From NCBI RefSeq assembly GCF_007830035.1, contig NZ_VLKN01000003.1:124001-188000 (forward strand): DNA of 64,000 nucleotides, read 5' to 3'. Position numbers and translations under genes: made by a program. Below, in pieces: positions 1 to 11,854 of the stretch (positions within the stretch are counted from its first letter, which is position 1; each line of letters begins with the position of its first letter). The stretch comes from Luteimonas cucumeris. Lineage in GTDB: Bacteria > Pseudomonadota > Gammaproteobacteria > Xanthomonadales > Xanthomonadaceae. The notes beneath the pieces were generated by a model. It searched no databases. It worked only from the letters and a program-made list of their open reading frames with translations, and was not told the origin of the DNA.

Positions 1-1500
1 GTCCTCGAAGCGCAATGCCGCGCCGAGCAGGAACTTCTCGGTCAATCGCGACTCGGCATCGAGATAGACGGCGATGTTGTGCCGGCCCGCGTCGATCTGC
101 TCGGTCGGCGAGAAACCGGGGAAGCCCTGCATGCCGGGCTGCGCGGTTTCGCCGGTCTGGCCGACGATCGGAATGCTGCGATCGTTGCCGCGCCCGAAGC
201 TGTACGACACCAGGTCGCCGGGACGGATCGCGTAGTTGTCCTCGCGCCATTCGAAGCCGGTGGCCAGGTACAGCGGCTCGTTGCCGAAGCCCCAGTCGAT
301 CGGGCCGCGGAAATCCAGGTTGAAGGTGGTCTGATCGTATTCGAGCCGGCCGGTGTCGGTGACGGTCGGTGACTCGGCATAGATGCCGCCACCGGGCCGG
401 GGTTCGTACCACCAGCTGACATTGACCGAGTTGCGCTGCTTGAAGCCGAAGCGGCTGCGGCCGTGGTTGACCGACATGTCCCAGTTCCAGTCGCTGCCGC
501 CGATCTGGTCGCGGAAACCGACCGCGATCGACGTGTCCTTGACCTTGGTGATGATGTTGGGCAGAAAGCCGTCGGGATACAGTTCGGGCACGGTGCGGTT
601 GTCGCCGGCGGTGCGGAAGAAGCCGGACGAATCGCCGGCGCGACGCGATGCGCCGCCGAACCAGTACAGTTCGCCGCTGCCGATCGGCAGTCCGCCGTTG
701 AGCCAGAAATAGGCGTCCTTGGCATCGGCATCGCCGAGCCGCTGGGTGACGCGCGGCGGGTCGACGCGCAGGCGGTCGGGGCCGGCGCGATTGGTCTCGC
801 CACGATCGCGGAATTCGGCGGTGAGGTTGACGAAGCCTTCCTCTCCCATCTTGAAGCCGCTGTTGAAGCCGGCGTGCAGCACTTCGCCGTCGCCTTCGAA
901 AGTCTGCCCGGCCTCGAACGACATCGTGGTGACGTCCGTGCTTTTCTTCAGCACGATGTTGATCACGCCGGCGATCGCGTCGGAACCGTATTGCGCCGCC
1001 GCACCATCACGCAGCACTTCGATGTAGTCGATGGCCGAGATCGGAATCGCGTTGATGTCGGTGCCGGCCGAGCCACGGCCGACGGTCTGCTGCACGTTGA
1101 CCAGCGCCTGCTGGTGGCGACGCTTGCCGTTGACCAGCACCAGCACCTGGTCCGGGCCCAGGGCGCGCAAGGTCGCCGGGCGGATGATGTCGGTGCCGTC
1201 GCTGACGAAGGTGCGCGAGAAGTTGAAGCTCGGCTCCAGCATCTGCAGCACCTGGCCGATCTCCTGCACGCCGGCCTTTTCCAGTTGTTCGCGGCTGAGT
1301 ACGTCGACCGGCGCGGCCGATTCGGCGGCGGTACGGGCGCCGGCGCGCGATCCCAGCACCTGCACGGCATCCAGTTGCGTCGGCCGATCGGGTGCCGTAG
1401 CCGGGTCCTGCTGCGCGGCGACGGGCAGTGCGAGTGCCGCGGCGAGTGTGCCGGCAGGCAGTGTCATGAACATGGATGGGATGTTGCGTGAGCAGGTCAT
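1..1500 (-). CDS. TonB-dependent receptor, N-terminal 500 residues only
   Basis: This is an outer-membrane receptor that would import a nutrient or metal complex using TonB/ExbBD energy. The substrate cannot be read from this part. The frame is open from the ATG at 1500 to the window edge, so the 3' end lies outside. AAGGAA sits six bases before this ATG; an in-frame ATG at 1506 is too close to that site. The translation shows a signal peptide ending near LALPVAA, then a plug domain with PVDVLSREQLEKAG, VLVLVNGKRRHQQAL and IEVLRDGAAAQYGSDAI, all classic TonB-receptor plug motifs. No STN or carboxypeptidase-like extension precedes the plug. Barrel strands follow from about residue 180. It is divergent from the DUF1579 gene, with 235 bp between them that probably hold both promoters. 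Confidence 0.9.
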   Translation of the reverse strand, partial: MTCSRNIPSMFMTLPAGTLAAALALPVAAQQDPATAPDRPTQLDAVQVLGSRAGARTAAESAAPVDVLSREQLEKAGVQEIGQVLQMLEPSFNFSRTFVSDGTDIIRPATLRALGPDQVLVLVNGKRRHQQALVNVQQTVGRGSAGTDINAIPISAIDYIEVLRDGAAAQYGSDAIAGVINIVLKKSTDVTTMSFEAGQTFEGDGEVLHAGFNSGFKMGEEGFVNLTAEFRDRGETNRAGPDRLRVDPPRVTQRLGDADAKDAYFWLNGGLPIGSGELYWFGGASRRAGDSSGFFRTAGDNRTVPELYPDGFLPNIITKVKDTSIAVGFRDQIGGSDWNWDMSVNHGRSRFGFKQRNSVNVSWWYEPRPGGGIYAESPTVTDTGRLEYDQTTFNLDFRGPIDWGFGNEPLYLATGFEWREDNYAIRPGDLVSYSFGRGNDRSIPIVGQTGETAQPGMQGFPGFSPTEQIDAGRHNIAVYLDAESRLTEKFLLGAALRFED

Positions 1501-1735
1501 CGGCATTTCCTTATGTCAGCTGAGTGGAATGGCGCGCTCCATGCCCGCATCCGTCTGCAATGGACCGCACCGCTACTCACGAATCCCCGTCATCGATTTG
1601 TAACACTCTGTTCCCGGCGTTGGAAACGGGCGTCTCGCCTGCAAACGGTTACACCTGCTTTTGATGCAGTTGCACACATCGAAATGTGAGACGTGCAACA
1701 CTTTGCAGGCCCCATTCACCGAGAGAGGCGAAGCC

Positions 1736-2233
1736 ATGGGCAAGAAGGAATTCGAAGTTTCAAGGGCCGAAGGCGCGCACCGCCGCATGGCCGACATGGC
1801 CGGCGAATGGGAGGGCACGTTCAAGCTCTGGTTCGAACCCGGCGACCCGGCCTGCGAATCGATCCAGCGCGGCACGATCAGGTCGATCCTCGGCGGACGT
1901 TTCCTGTTGCATGAGTACGAGACGCAGATCAACGGCGACGCCGTATCGGGGGTTGCGATCTACGGGTATCACCTCGACGCCGGCGCCTGGGAATCGGCGT
2001 GGGTGGAGAGCTTCGGCACCGGAACGCAGATCATGCATTCGACCGGAAAGTCGGCCGACTCGATGTTCAACGTGCTCGGCCATTACGGAGACGGCGAGGG
2101 CGGGCCGGACTGGGGCTGGCGTACCCTGATCGAACAGCCGGACGCCGACACCCTGGTGATCGTCATGAACAACATCACGCCGCAGGGCGACGAAATGAAA
2201 GCGGTCGAGACCCGGTACGCCCGCAAAAGCTGA
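1736..2233 (+). CDS. DUF1579 family protein
   Basis: This encodes a 165-residue soluble protein with the layout of the DUF1579 family: MADMAGEWEGTFKLWFEPG near the N-terminus, then GGRFLLHEYET, a YGYHLDAGAWESAWVE strand pair, and a C-terminal VIVMNNITPQGDEMKAVETR segment. The family has a lipocalin-like beta-barrel and no established function. No signal peptide is seen, so it is probably cytoplasmic. The ATG at 1736 was chosen because GAGAGG lies 7 bases upstream and the conserved region begins soon after. An upstream in-frame extension from 1661 would add a cysteine-rich stretch unlike the family. The gene stands alone, followed by a palindromic repeat. Confidence 0.75.
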   Translation: MGKKEFEVSRAEGAHRRMADMAGEWEGTFKLWFEPGDPACESIQRGTIRSILGGRFLLHEYETQINGDAVSGVAIYGYHLDAGAWESAWVESFGTGTQIMHSTGKSADSMFNVLGHYGDGEGGPDWGWRTLIEQPDADTLVIVMNNITPQGDEMKAVETRYARKS

Positions 2234-2275
2234 CCCGACTCCGTAGCGTCGAGCCCGCTACCGCTACCGCTGCCG

Positions 2276-2340
2276 TTGTAGAGTCGAGCCTGCACGACTG
2301 CTCTTGCTCGGAAGGCAATCGAGCAGGCTCGACTCTACAA
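2276..2340. repeat. GTAG-headed palindromic (REP-like) repeat
   Basis: Two perfect 18-base arms (2276-2293 and 2323-2340), reading TTGTAGAGTCGAGCCTGC and its complement, flank a 29-base centre. The GTAG head matches the pattern of the SMAG-type REP elements described in Stenotrophomonas. It lies between convergent genes (DUF1579 and an aldehyde dehydrogenase). It could fold in RNA from either strand and help end transcription, although no T-tract follows. Confidence 0.75.
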
Positions 2341-2344
2341 GAGC

Positions 2345-3772
2345 TCAGGAGCGGATCACCAGCAGGCGCGGTTCGGTCATGTCCTCGATCGCATAACGCA
2401 CGCCCTCGCGGCCGAGGCCCGATTGCTTAACGCCGCCGTAGGGCATGTTGTCGACGCGGAAGCTGGGTACGTCGCCAACGATCACGCCACCGACTTCCAG
2501 CATGTCCCAGGCGCGCATCGCGTGCGCCAGCCTGCCGGTGAATACGCCGGCCTGCAGGCCGAAGTCGCTGTCGTTGACGCGCTTGAGCGCATCGTCGAAA
2601 GCATCGAACGCTTCGATGCAGGCCACCGGACCGAACGCTTCCTTGCGATACAGGTCGCTGTCGCGCGCGACATTCTCCAACAGCGCAGCCGGCAGCATGT
2701 TGCCGTTGCGCTTGCCGCCGGCCAGTCTCTTCGCGCCGCCCTTGATCGCCGCCGCGATCCATTGTTCGACGCGCCTGGCGGCGTCCTCGTCGATCATCGG
2801 TCCGACGAATACCTGTTCGTCGCGCGGATCGCCCATCTTCAGCTTGCCGACCGCCGTCGCGATTTTCTTCTTCAGCTTGTCGTAGATTGCCGCGTGGACG
2901 TAGATGCGCTGTACGCTGATGCAGCTCTGGCCGGACTGGTAGTAGGCGCCGAACACCAGTCGTTCGACGACCTTGTCCAGATCCATGCCCGGATCGTCGT
3001 CGATGATGCAGGCGGCATTGCCACCAAGTTCCAGCGTTACTTTCTTGCGGCCGGCGCGTGCCTTCAGATCCCAGCCGACCAGGCCGCCGGTAAAGCTGAG
3101 CAGGGCGATGCGCTCGTCCTCGACCAGCAGGCCGGCGTCCTCGTTGGAACAGGGCAATATCGAGAAGGCGCCCTTCGGCAAGTCGGTTTCGGCCAGCACT
3201 TCGCCGATGATAAGTGCGCCGACCGGTGTCTTGGCGGCCGGCTTGAGCACGAACGGACAGCCGGCGGCGATTGCCGGCGCGACCTTGTGCGCCACCAGGT
3301 TGAGCGGAAAGTTGAACGGCGTGATGAAGGCGCAGGCACCGACCGGCACGCGCCTGACCATGCCGCGATAGCCACGCGTGCGTTCGCTGATTTCCAGGTC
3401 GAGCACTTCGCCGCCACCGCGCGTGGCTTCGCCGGCGGCGATGCGGAAGGTGTCGATCAGACGGGTCACTTCGCCGCGCGCGTCGCGGATCGGCTTGCCG
3501 GCCTCGATGCACAGGGCCAGCGCCAGCTCTTCCTGGCGCTCGCTGAAGCGACGCACGCAGTGTTCCAGCACGTCGCGACGGCGATCCGGCGCAAACGCCG
3601 CCATCGCCGGGCGTGCCTTGTATGCCGCGACGATCGCCTTGCGGATCGTAGCCGCATCGGCGAAGGCCACGCGCGTCGCACGCTTTCCGGAATACTTGTC
3701 CAGTACGTCGAGATCCTTGTTGGCCGCGACCGTCTGGTTGGCGAGGTAGTAGGGGTAGGACTTCTTCAGCAT
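2345..3772 (-). CDS. NAD(P)-dependent aldehyde dehydrogenase
   Basis: This 475-residue enzyme oxidises an aldehyde to the acid. It shows the ALDH superfamily features: the Rossmann segment PFNFPLNLVAHKVAPAIAAG, the VLKPAAKTPVGAL cofactor region, SFTGG before the active site, the general-base glutamate in TLELGGNAACI, and the nucleophile Cys284 in YYQSGQSCISVQR. The C-terminus has PYGGVKQSGLGREG. The form resembles the lactaldehyde/ALDH21-like branch more than betaine-aldehyde enzymes, but the substrate is uncertain. The ATG at 3772 has AAGGAG seven bases upstream; a longer in-frame start lacks such a site. The gene sits 98 bp downstream of xseA on the same strand, with no metabolic partner next to it. 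A second, unrelated ALDH lies at 15249-16784. Confidence 0.9.
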   Translation of the reverse strand: MLKKSYPYYLANQTVAANKDLDVLDKYSGKRATRVAFADAATIRKAIVAAYKARPAMAAFAPDRRRDVLEHCVRRFSERQEELALALCIEAGKPIRDARGEVTRLIDTFRIAAGEATRGGGEVLDLEISERTRGYRGMVRRVPVGACAFITPFNFPLNLVAHKVAPAIAAGCPFVLKPAAKTPVGALIIGEVLAETDLPKGAFSILPCSNEDAGLLVEDERIALLSFTGGLVGWDLKARAGRKKVTLELGGNAACIIDDDPGMDLDKVVERLVFGAYYQSGQSCISVQRIYVHAAIYDKLKKKIATAVGKLKMGDPRDEQVFVGPMIDEDAARRVEQWIAAAIKGGAKRLAGGKRNGNMLPAALLENVARDSDLYRKEAFGPVACIEAFDAFDDALKRVNDSDFGLQAGVFTGRLAHAMRAWDMLEVGGVIVGDVPSFRVDNMPYGGVKQSGLGREGVRYAIEDMTEPRLLVIRS

Positions 3773-3870
3773 GGATGTCTCCTTGCGCGCAGCATCGCGC
3801 ATGCGCGGTGAATGCCGCATGCAGGCTCGTACTTCGTAGGGGGCGGAGCTTGTCCGCACCACAAGCAGGA

Positions 3871-5217
3871 TCAGGAATCGGAACCTTCCACGCGCAGCCG
3901 CAGGCGGCCGTCCGACAGGCGCGCATCCAGCGGATCGCCTGCCGCGACGTCATCGATGCTGCGCACGACGCGGCCATCCTCACGTTGCAGGATCGCGTAG
4001 CCGCGCGCAACGGTGGCCAGCGGACTGACCGCTTCGAGCGAGCGCGCCAGTGCGCGCAGGTGCATCGCGCGCTGCTGCAGCTGGCGGGCGACGCCGGCCT
4101 GGGGGCGCAGTGCCAGCGCCGCCAGCCGGGCGCGCAGTATCGCCAGCCGCCGCCGCGGATCGGCTGCGCGCAGCACGGTGTCGATGCGGCGCAGGCGTGC
4201 GCGGCGATGCTCGAGTTGCGTGCGCCAGGCCATGTCCAGGCGGCGTCGCGCATCCGCCTCGCGACGTTGCAGCATCTGCAGGCGCGCCTGCGGACGCTGC
4301 GCATTCAAGCGCAGGCCCGCGCGATCGGCACGCTGCGCATCCTGGCGCAGGCGGTGGCGTCCCAGATGGATGACGCGCGCCTGCAGCGCACGCAGCCGCG
4401 CGCGCAGGTCACGCTGATCGGGCACCAGCAGCTCCGCGGCCACGGATGGCGTCGGTGCGCGCAGGTCGGCGGCGAAGTCGGAGAGCGAGAAGTCGGTTTC
4501 GTGGCCGATGGCGGACACGATCGGCACCGGCGATGCGGCGATGGCGCGCGCCAGCGCCTCGTCATTGAACGCCCACAGGTCTTCCAGCGAGCCGCCGCCG
4601 CGGGTCAGCAGCAAAGCGTCGTAACGCGATGATGCGATGGCACGCTTGAGCATGGCGACGATCTGCGCTGCAGCGCCCGCGCCCTGCACCGGCACCGGCA
4701 GGATTTCCACTTCCAGCAGCGGGCAGCGCCGCGCCAGCACGCTGAGCACGTCGCGCACCGCCGCGCCGGATGGCGAGGTGATCACGCCCAGCCGGTGCAC
4801 ATAGCCGGGCAGGGCGCGCTTGCGGTCCTGGTCGAACAGGCCTTCCGCGACCAGACGCGTCTTCAGTTCCTCGTAGGCGCGGCGCAGCGCACCTTCGCCG
4901 GCCTCCTCCATGTGGTCGAGCACCAGCTGGTAATCGCCGCGCGCCTCGTACAGCGTCAGCCGCCCGCGCGCGAGTACGCGCAGCCCCTCGCGCGGCTGGA
5001 ACGGCAACCAGCTGCTCTTGGGCTTGAACATCGCGCAGCGCACCTGCGCGCGCGCGTCCTTGAGGGTGAAATACAGGTGACCGGACGAAGGTCGCGACAC
5101 GTTGCCGAGTTCGCCTTCCACCCAGATCAGCGGAAAAGCGCCCTCGAGCAGGTCGCGCGCCAGCGTGTTGAGCTGGCTGGGCGTGAGGATCTCGCCGGTG
5201 GGCGCGGTGACATTCAT
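3871..5217 (-). CDS. xseA: exodeoxyribonuclease VII large subunit
   Basis: XseA is the catalytic large subunit of exonuclease VII. With XseB it degrades single-stranded DNA from both ends in the cytoplasm. The 448-residue product has the OB-fold N-terminus ([19 protein letters not shown], about residues 20-40), then the nuclease core with [34 protein letters not shown] and [20 protein letters not shown] long arginine-rich coiled-coil region and a C-terminal segment ([18 protein letters not shown]) follow. Length is normal for the family. The ATG at 5217 was taken because the family begins close to the OB-fold; in-frame upstream starts run into the ispG promoter. xseB is not in the window. It is divergent from ispG, 48 bp away. 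Confidence 0.95.
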   Translation of the reverse strand: MNVTAPTGEILTPSQLNTLARDLLEGAFPLIWVEGELGNVSRPSSGHLYFTLKDARAQVRCAMFKPKSSWLPFQPREGLRVLARGRLTLYEARGDYQLVLDHMEEAGEGALRRAYEELKTRLVAEGLFDQDRKRALPGYVHRLGVITSPSGAAVRDVLSVLARRCPLLEVEILPVPVQGAGAAAQIVAMLKRAIASSRYDALLLTRGGGSLEDLWAFNDEALARAIAASPVPIVSAIGHETDFSLSDFAADLRAPTPSVAAELLVPDQRDLRARLRALQARVIHLGRHRLRQDAQRADRAGLRLNAQRPQARLQMLQRREADARRRLDMAWRTQLEHRRARLRRIDTVLRAADPRRRLAILRARLAALALRPQAGVARQLQQRAMHLRALARSLEAVSPLATVARGYAILQREDGRVVRSIDDVAAGDPLDARLSDGRLRLRVEGSDS

Positions 5218-5265
5218 TCCGTCAGGATAAACGCTGGACACCGCCATGGCGGGTAAAATGGCGCC

Positions 5266-6546
5266 ATGTCCGCCGCCCAGCCCTTGCCCTGCCATATCGA
5301 GTCCGTGCCTTCCTTTGGCCCGGCACCGCGTCGCACCACGCGCCAGGTGCACATCGGCGGCGTCGCCGTCGGCGGTGATGCGCCGGTGGTGGTGCAGTCG
5401 ATGACCAACACCGACACGGCGGATGTCGCATCCACGGTGAAGCAGGTCGCCGAACTGTGGCGTGCCGGCTCGGAACTAGTGCGCGTCACCGTCAACAATC
5501 CGGAGTCGGCAGCCGCTGTGCCGAGGATCGTCGAGAAGCTGGCGATGATGGGGGTGGAGGTGCCGATCATCGGCGACTTCCACTACAACGGGCATCAGCT
5601 GCTGGCCGGAGAGCCCGCCTGCGCGCAGGCACTGGCGAAATACCGCATCAACCCCGGCAACGTCGGTTTCGGCAAGAAACGCGACACGCAGTTCGCGCAG
5701 CTGATCGAGTTCGCGATCCAGTACGGCAAGCCGGTTCGCATCGGCGCCAACTGGGGCTCGCTGGACCAGGCGCTGGCGACACGGCTGATGGATGAGAACC
5801 ACCTGCGCGCGGAGCCATGGGAAGCCGCGCGCGTGCTGCGCGAGGCGCTGATACGTTCCGCGCTGGATTCCGCGGAGCGTGCCGTGGAACTGGGCCTGCC
5901 GGCCGAACGCATCGTGTTGAGCTGCAAGGTCAGCGGCGTGCAGGAACTGATCGCCGTGTACCGCGACTTGGCGCAGCGTTCCGATTTCGCGTTGCACCTG
6001 GGCCTGACCGAAGCCGGCATCGGCAGCAAGGGCATCGTCGCGTCCAGCGCCGCGCTGTCGGTGCTGCTGCAGGAAGGCATCGGCGACACCATCCGCATCT
6101 CGCTGACGCCGGAACCCGGCGCGCCGCGCACGCAGGAAGTCGTGGTCGCGCAGGAACTGCTGCAGACGATGGGCCTGCGTGCGTTCACGCCGATGGTGAC
6201 GGCGTGCCCGGGTTGCGGCCGCACCACGTCGGAATTTTTCCAGGAACTGGCCAAGGTCGTGCAGGAGCACGTGCGCGCGAAGATGCCGGAATGGAAGATC
6301 ACCCATCCCGGCGCCGAGAACCTGACGCTGGCGGTGATGGGTTGCGTGGTCAACGGTCCCGGCGAATCGCGCCATGCCGACATCGGCATCTCGCTGCCCG
6401 GTACAGGCGAGGCGCCGGCCGCCCCGGTGTTCGTCGATGGCGAGAAGAGCGTGACGCTGCGCGGCGAGAACATCGCCCATGAATTCGTCGCGCTGATCGA
6501 CGGCTACGTCGAGCGCCGTTACGGCCGTGCCGCAACGGCCATCTGA
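5266..6546 (+). CDS. ispG: 4-hydroxy-3-methylbut-2-enyl diphosphate synthase (flavodoxin)
   Basis: IspG (GcpE) converts 2-C-methyl-D-erythritol 2,4-cyclodiphosphate to HMBPP in the non-mevalonate isoprenoid pathway, using a [4Fe-4S] cluster. The 426-residue product is full length. The N-terminal TIM barrel has [23 protein letters not shown] and [11 protein letters not shown]. The cluster ligands are Cys314 and Cys317 in TACPGCGRT and Cys360 in [10 protein letters not shown]. No clear Shine-Dalgarno site precedes the ATG; instead TAAAAT lies at 5254-5259, six bases before it, and a perfect palindrome CCGCCATGGCGG is at 5241-5252. The transcript may therefore be nearly leaderless, although no good -35 is visible. 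The 3' end overlaps the PAP2 gene by 20 bases. Confidence 0.97.
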   Translation: MSAAQPLPCHIESVPSFGPAPRRTTRQVHIGGVAVGGDAPVVVQSMTNTDTADVASTVKQVAELWRAGSELVRVTVNNPESAAAVPRIVEKLAMMGVEVPIIGDFHYNGHQLLAGEPACAQALAKYRINPGNVGFGKKRDTQFAQLIEFAIQYGKPVRIGANWGSLDQALATRLMDENHLRAEPWEAARVLREALIRSALDSAERAVELGLPAERIVLSCKVSGVQELIAVYRDLAQRSDFALHLGLTEAGIGSKGIVASSAALSVLLQEGIGDTIRISLTPEPGAPRTQEVVVAQELLQTMGLRAFTPMVTACPGCGRTTSEFFQELAKVVQEHVRAKMPEWKITHPGAENLTLAVMGCVVNGPGESRHADIGISLPGTGEAPAAPVFVDGEKSVTLRGENIAHEFVALIDGYVERRYGRAATAI

Positions 6547-7231
6547 TCCCGACGCGACGCTGCAGCAGGAAGCGCGCTTCGGCATTGCGTTCCTGCGCCG
6601 GCATGGCCTGCGCCTGGCGTTGCTGTTCGCCGGCGTGATGCTGCCGTTGTGGGTGTTCGCCGAACTGGCCGACGAGGTGCGCGACGCCGAGGCGTTTCCG
6701 TTCGATCAGCCACTGCTGCTGTTCGCGCGCGACATGGCGCGTGCGGGTTTCGACCGGTTGTTCCTGTTCTTCTCGGCGATCGGCTATCGCTACGGCGTGG
6801 TGCCGTTCGACCTGTTGCTGGTGCTTGCACTGGCCATCGCGCGCCGCTTCCGCGAAGGCCTGTTCGCCGCCATCGCCCTCGGCGGTTCGGCGCTGCTCAA
6901 CGTGGCGACCAAGCAGTTTTTCGCGCGCCAGCGGCCGGGCCTGTGGGATTCGATCGCACCGGAAACGACGTACAGCTTTCCCAGCGGCCACGCAATGGGT
7001 TCGGCGACGCTGGCCTGCGTACTGATCATGCTGGCGTGGCGAACGCGCTGGCGTTGGCCGGTGATCGTGGCGATGGCGGTGTTCGTGCCGATGGTGGGGC
7101 TGTCGCGCATCTACCTGGGCGTGCATTACCCCTCGGACATCCTGGCGGGCTGGGCGGCCGCGCTGGTGTGGGTGATCGGCTGCTACGCGCTGGTGTTCTA
7201 CGGCCATCTGCGGCCCTGGCGAAACCGGTAG
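6527..7231 (+). CDS. PAP2-family membrane phosphatase
   Basis: This is a 234-residue integral membrane protein with the three phosphatase motifs of the PAP2 superfamily: KQFFARQRP (motif 1), the core of [14 protein letters not shown] (motif 2, catalytic His) and [17 protein letters not shown] (motif 3). Six membrane segments can be traced. Members remove phosphate from undecaprenyl diphosphate, phosphatidylglycerophosphate or phosphatidic acid on the outer face of the inner membrane. The overlap with ispG, an isoprenoid gene, fits a polyprenyl-phosphate role, but that is inference. Translation starts inside ispG (20-base overlap), so the pair is probably co-translated. The 3' end nearly touches the convergent GGDEF gene. 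Confidence 0.88.
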   Translation: MPQRPSDPDATLQQEARFGIAFLRRHGLRLALLFAGVMLPLWVFAELADEVRDAEAFPFDQPLLLFARDMARAGFDRLFLFFSAIGYRYGVVPFDLLLVLALAIARRFREGLFAAIALGGSALLNVATKQFFARQRPGLWDSIAPETTYSFPSGHAMGSATLACVLIMLAWRTRWRWPVIVAMAVFVPMVGLSRIYLGVHYPSDILAGWAAALVWVIGCYALVFYGHLRPWRNR

Positions 7232-7232
7232 A

Positions 7233-8129
7233 TCAATCTTCCAGGCAGACGCGATTGCGGCCCTGGCTCTTGGCGCGATACAGCGCGGCGTCCGCGGCGG
7301 CCATCAGGCGGCTACGCGTGCCGCATCCCTCCGACAAGGCGGCGATGCCGATGCTGACGGTGATCTGCCGCGGTTCGCCGCCGGGTGCGAACCGTGTTGC
7401 GGCGATGGCCTCGCGCAGGCGTTCGGCAAAACTGCCGGCAGCGTAGTTGTCGCATTCCGGCAACAGCACCGCGAACTCCTCGCCGCCGATGCGCGCGGCG
7501 ATGTCGTCGTTGCGCACGTGGCGATGGATCAGCAGCGCGATCTGCTGCAGTACCCCGTCTCCGGTGGCGTGGCCATAACGGTCGTTGACCGGCTTGAACA
7601 GGTCGACATCGATGATGCACAGCGCCAGCGGCCGCTGGTGGCGCAGGGCGCGCGCGATTTCCCGTTCGATCAGCTCGCTGAAATGACGGCGGTTGTAGAG
7701 CTCGGTAAGCGCATCGTGCGTGGCGAGCTGGTAGATCTCCTCGTGGTAGCGCGCTTCGACGCTGGTGTGGCTGATGAACTTCAGGATGCTTTCGCCAATG
7801 GCGATGTGGTCGCCATCGGTCAGCGTGGCCTCGGAGATGATCTGGTCGTTGACGCGGGTGGTGTTGGTCGCGCGCAGGTCGTGCACGCGGTATTCGTCGC
7901 CGTCGCGCCAGATCCGGCAGTGTTCGCGCGAGACACTGCGATGCGCGATGTGCAGGTCGGCCTCCTGTGAACGCCCGACCAGTACCGGCCGATGGCCGAT
8001 GTCGGCGCGCCGGCCAAGGCCTTCGCCATGGATCACCACCACGCACGCCGTGCGCGGCGGCGACCGAAGCGGTCCTCCGCTGGGCAGCGTGCGCTGGGTG
8101 GTGTCGGGGCTGGAGTCGTGCGGAGTCAT
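7233..8129 (-). CDS. FHA-domain diguanylate cyclase (GGEEF)
   Basis: This cytoplasmic 298-residue protein joins a forkhead-associated domain (about 30-115) to a GGDEF domain (about 135-298). The FHA part has the phosphothreonine-binding set GRS (52-54), SREH (67-70) and an Asn near residue 89 in RATNTTRVN. The cyclase part has LTELYNRRHF, the catalytic ARIGGEEFAVLLPE, and an RNDD inhibitory site five residues before GGEEF, so it should make c-di-GMP and be inhibited by it. ATG 8129 gives a product beginning MTPHDSSPD; longer in-frame starts at up to 8189 cannot be excluded. It is divergent from a Ser/Thr kinase gene 99 bp away, which suggests that kinase could create the ligand of the FHA domain. 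Confidence 0.92.
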   Translation of the reverse strand: MTPHDSSPDTTQRTLPSGGPLRSPPRTACVVVIHGEGLGRRADIGHRPVLVGRSQEADLHIAHRSVSREHCRIWRDGDEYRVHDLRATNTTRVNDQIISEATLTDGDHIAIGESILKFISHTSVEARYHEEIYQLATHDALTELYNRRHFSELIEREIARALRHQRPLALCIIDVDLFKPVNDRYGHATGDGVLQQIALLIHRHVRNDDIAARIGGEEFAVLLPECDNYAAGSFAERLREAIAATRFAPGGEPRQITVSIGIAALSEGCGTRSRLMAAADAALYRAKSQGRNRVCLED

Positions 8130-8228
8130 GCGCCGTCGCAGGATCGATCGCGCGCAGTGTAGCCGCATCGTCCGGGCGCGCAGCTGCATTTAGTACCATT
8201 GGCTGGTGGCCGACTGGGGGAGTCGACG

Positions 8229-10973
<2,745 letters not shown>

Positions 10974-11155
10974 CGCGGCGCTTCACATCACGGGCCGCAT
11001 CCAGCTTCGGTTCCATTGCACGACAATCGGCAGATCCTTGCGCCAACCAGCGGTAGTGTGCGCCGTGCGCACGAACGAGGTAAATCCATCGTGCGCACAG
11101 CCCACGCTACGTTGAGATTGGTGCAGCTCCAGTCTTGTGGGTGCAGGCAACAGCG
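10974..11155. other. intergenic region between convergent genes
   Basis: 182 bases between the kinase and the NTF2-like gene. I see no gene and no clear terminator. A weak dyad around GTGCGCCGTGCGCAC (about 11057-11071) is the only structure noticed. Confidence 0.4.
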
Positions 11156-11740
11156 TTACGGGCTTGCCTTGGCGGCGGTATCCGCCTTTCCAGGGAGGTA
11201 GTGCTGCGGCAGCTTCAGGTCGCCATGCTCGGCTTCCCAGAACACAGAGACCACCCACCAGCGCTTGCCGTCGTTCAGCAGCTGGATGCTGTTGATGCCG
11301 CGCAGGACGGTGGGCTCGGTTGCCATGCGGCCCTCATAGGTGCTGAACACGTGGGCGATGTGGCCGAACTGCTCGGTGCGGCGCGCGAGCTCGTGTTCGC
11401 TGAAGCCCTTCTTGACCAGCAGCTCGCCGGACATGGCGATGTAATCGTTGACTTCAAGCAGGCGCATGCCGACTTCGCCACCGGCGCGAACGCCGGCCGG
11501 CATCATGCGGGCGCCGGGAATGAACAGCGAACGCATGCGATTCCAGTCGCGCGCCTGGCCGGCGGGGCCGGAGATCACGTCGTACAGGGCGGCGATGATC
11601 GCGTCGATGCTTTCCACGTCCTTCGGTGCGGCAGAAGGCACGGTAATCGTGACCGGATGCGGATTGGTTGTCGGCGGCGATTGCGCGAACGCAGGCACGA
11701 CGAAGGACAGGGCAAGCGCTAGCAGCAGCTGCGATCGCAT
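11156..11740 (-). CDS. secreted NTF2/SnoaL-like protein
   Basis: The predicted product has 194 residues. MRSQLLLALALSFVVPAFA is a clear Sec signal peptide, so the mature protein is periplasmic. The rest has the alpha-plus-beta pattern of the SnoaL/NTF2-like fold: an N-terminal helix (DAIIAALYDVISGPAGQ), DWNRMRSLFIPGARMM, and a C-terminal strand pair with GINSIQLLNDGKRWWVVSVFW. Such proteins are seen as small enzymes or binding modules; nothing here fixes a function. The ATG at 11740 begins the signal peptide and has GGGAG eight bases upstream. Neighbours give no clue. Confidence 0.7.
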   Translation of the reverse strand: MRSQLLLALALSFVVPAFAQSPPTTNPHPVTITVPSAAPKDVESIDAIIAALYDVISGPAGQARDWNRMRSLFIPGARMMPAGVRAGGEVGMRLLEVNDYIAMSGELLVKKGFSEHELARRTEQFGHIAHVFSTYEGRMATEPTVLRGINSIQLLNDGKRWWVVSVFWEAEHGDLKLPQHYLPGKADTAAKASP

Positions 11741-11854
11741 GGCGGCTCCCGAAAGGATGGACAGGTGTCTGGATGGCCCGCACATGGATAGCATCGCGGC
11801 TCGCCGGCATACAGTGTCGGAAGCCATGATCGCAGAGCCATCGCGATGGCGCGG

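Noticed and set aside
463-1491. Long plus-strand open frame opposite the truncated TonB receptor
   Set aside because: It mirrors a real receptor gene on the other strand. Such antisense frames are common in GC-rich DNA, and the translation shows no domain.
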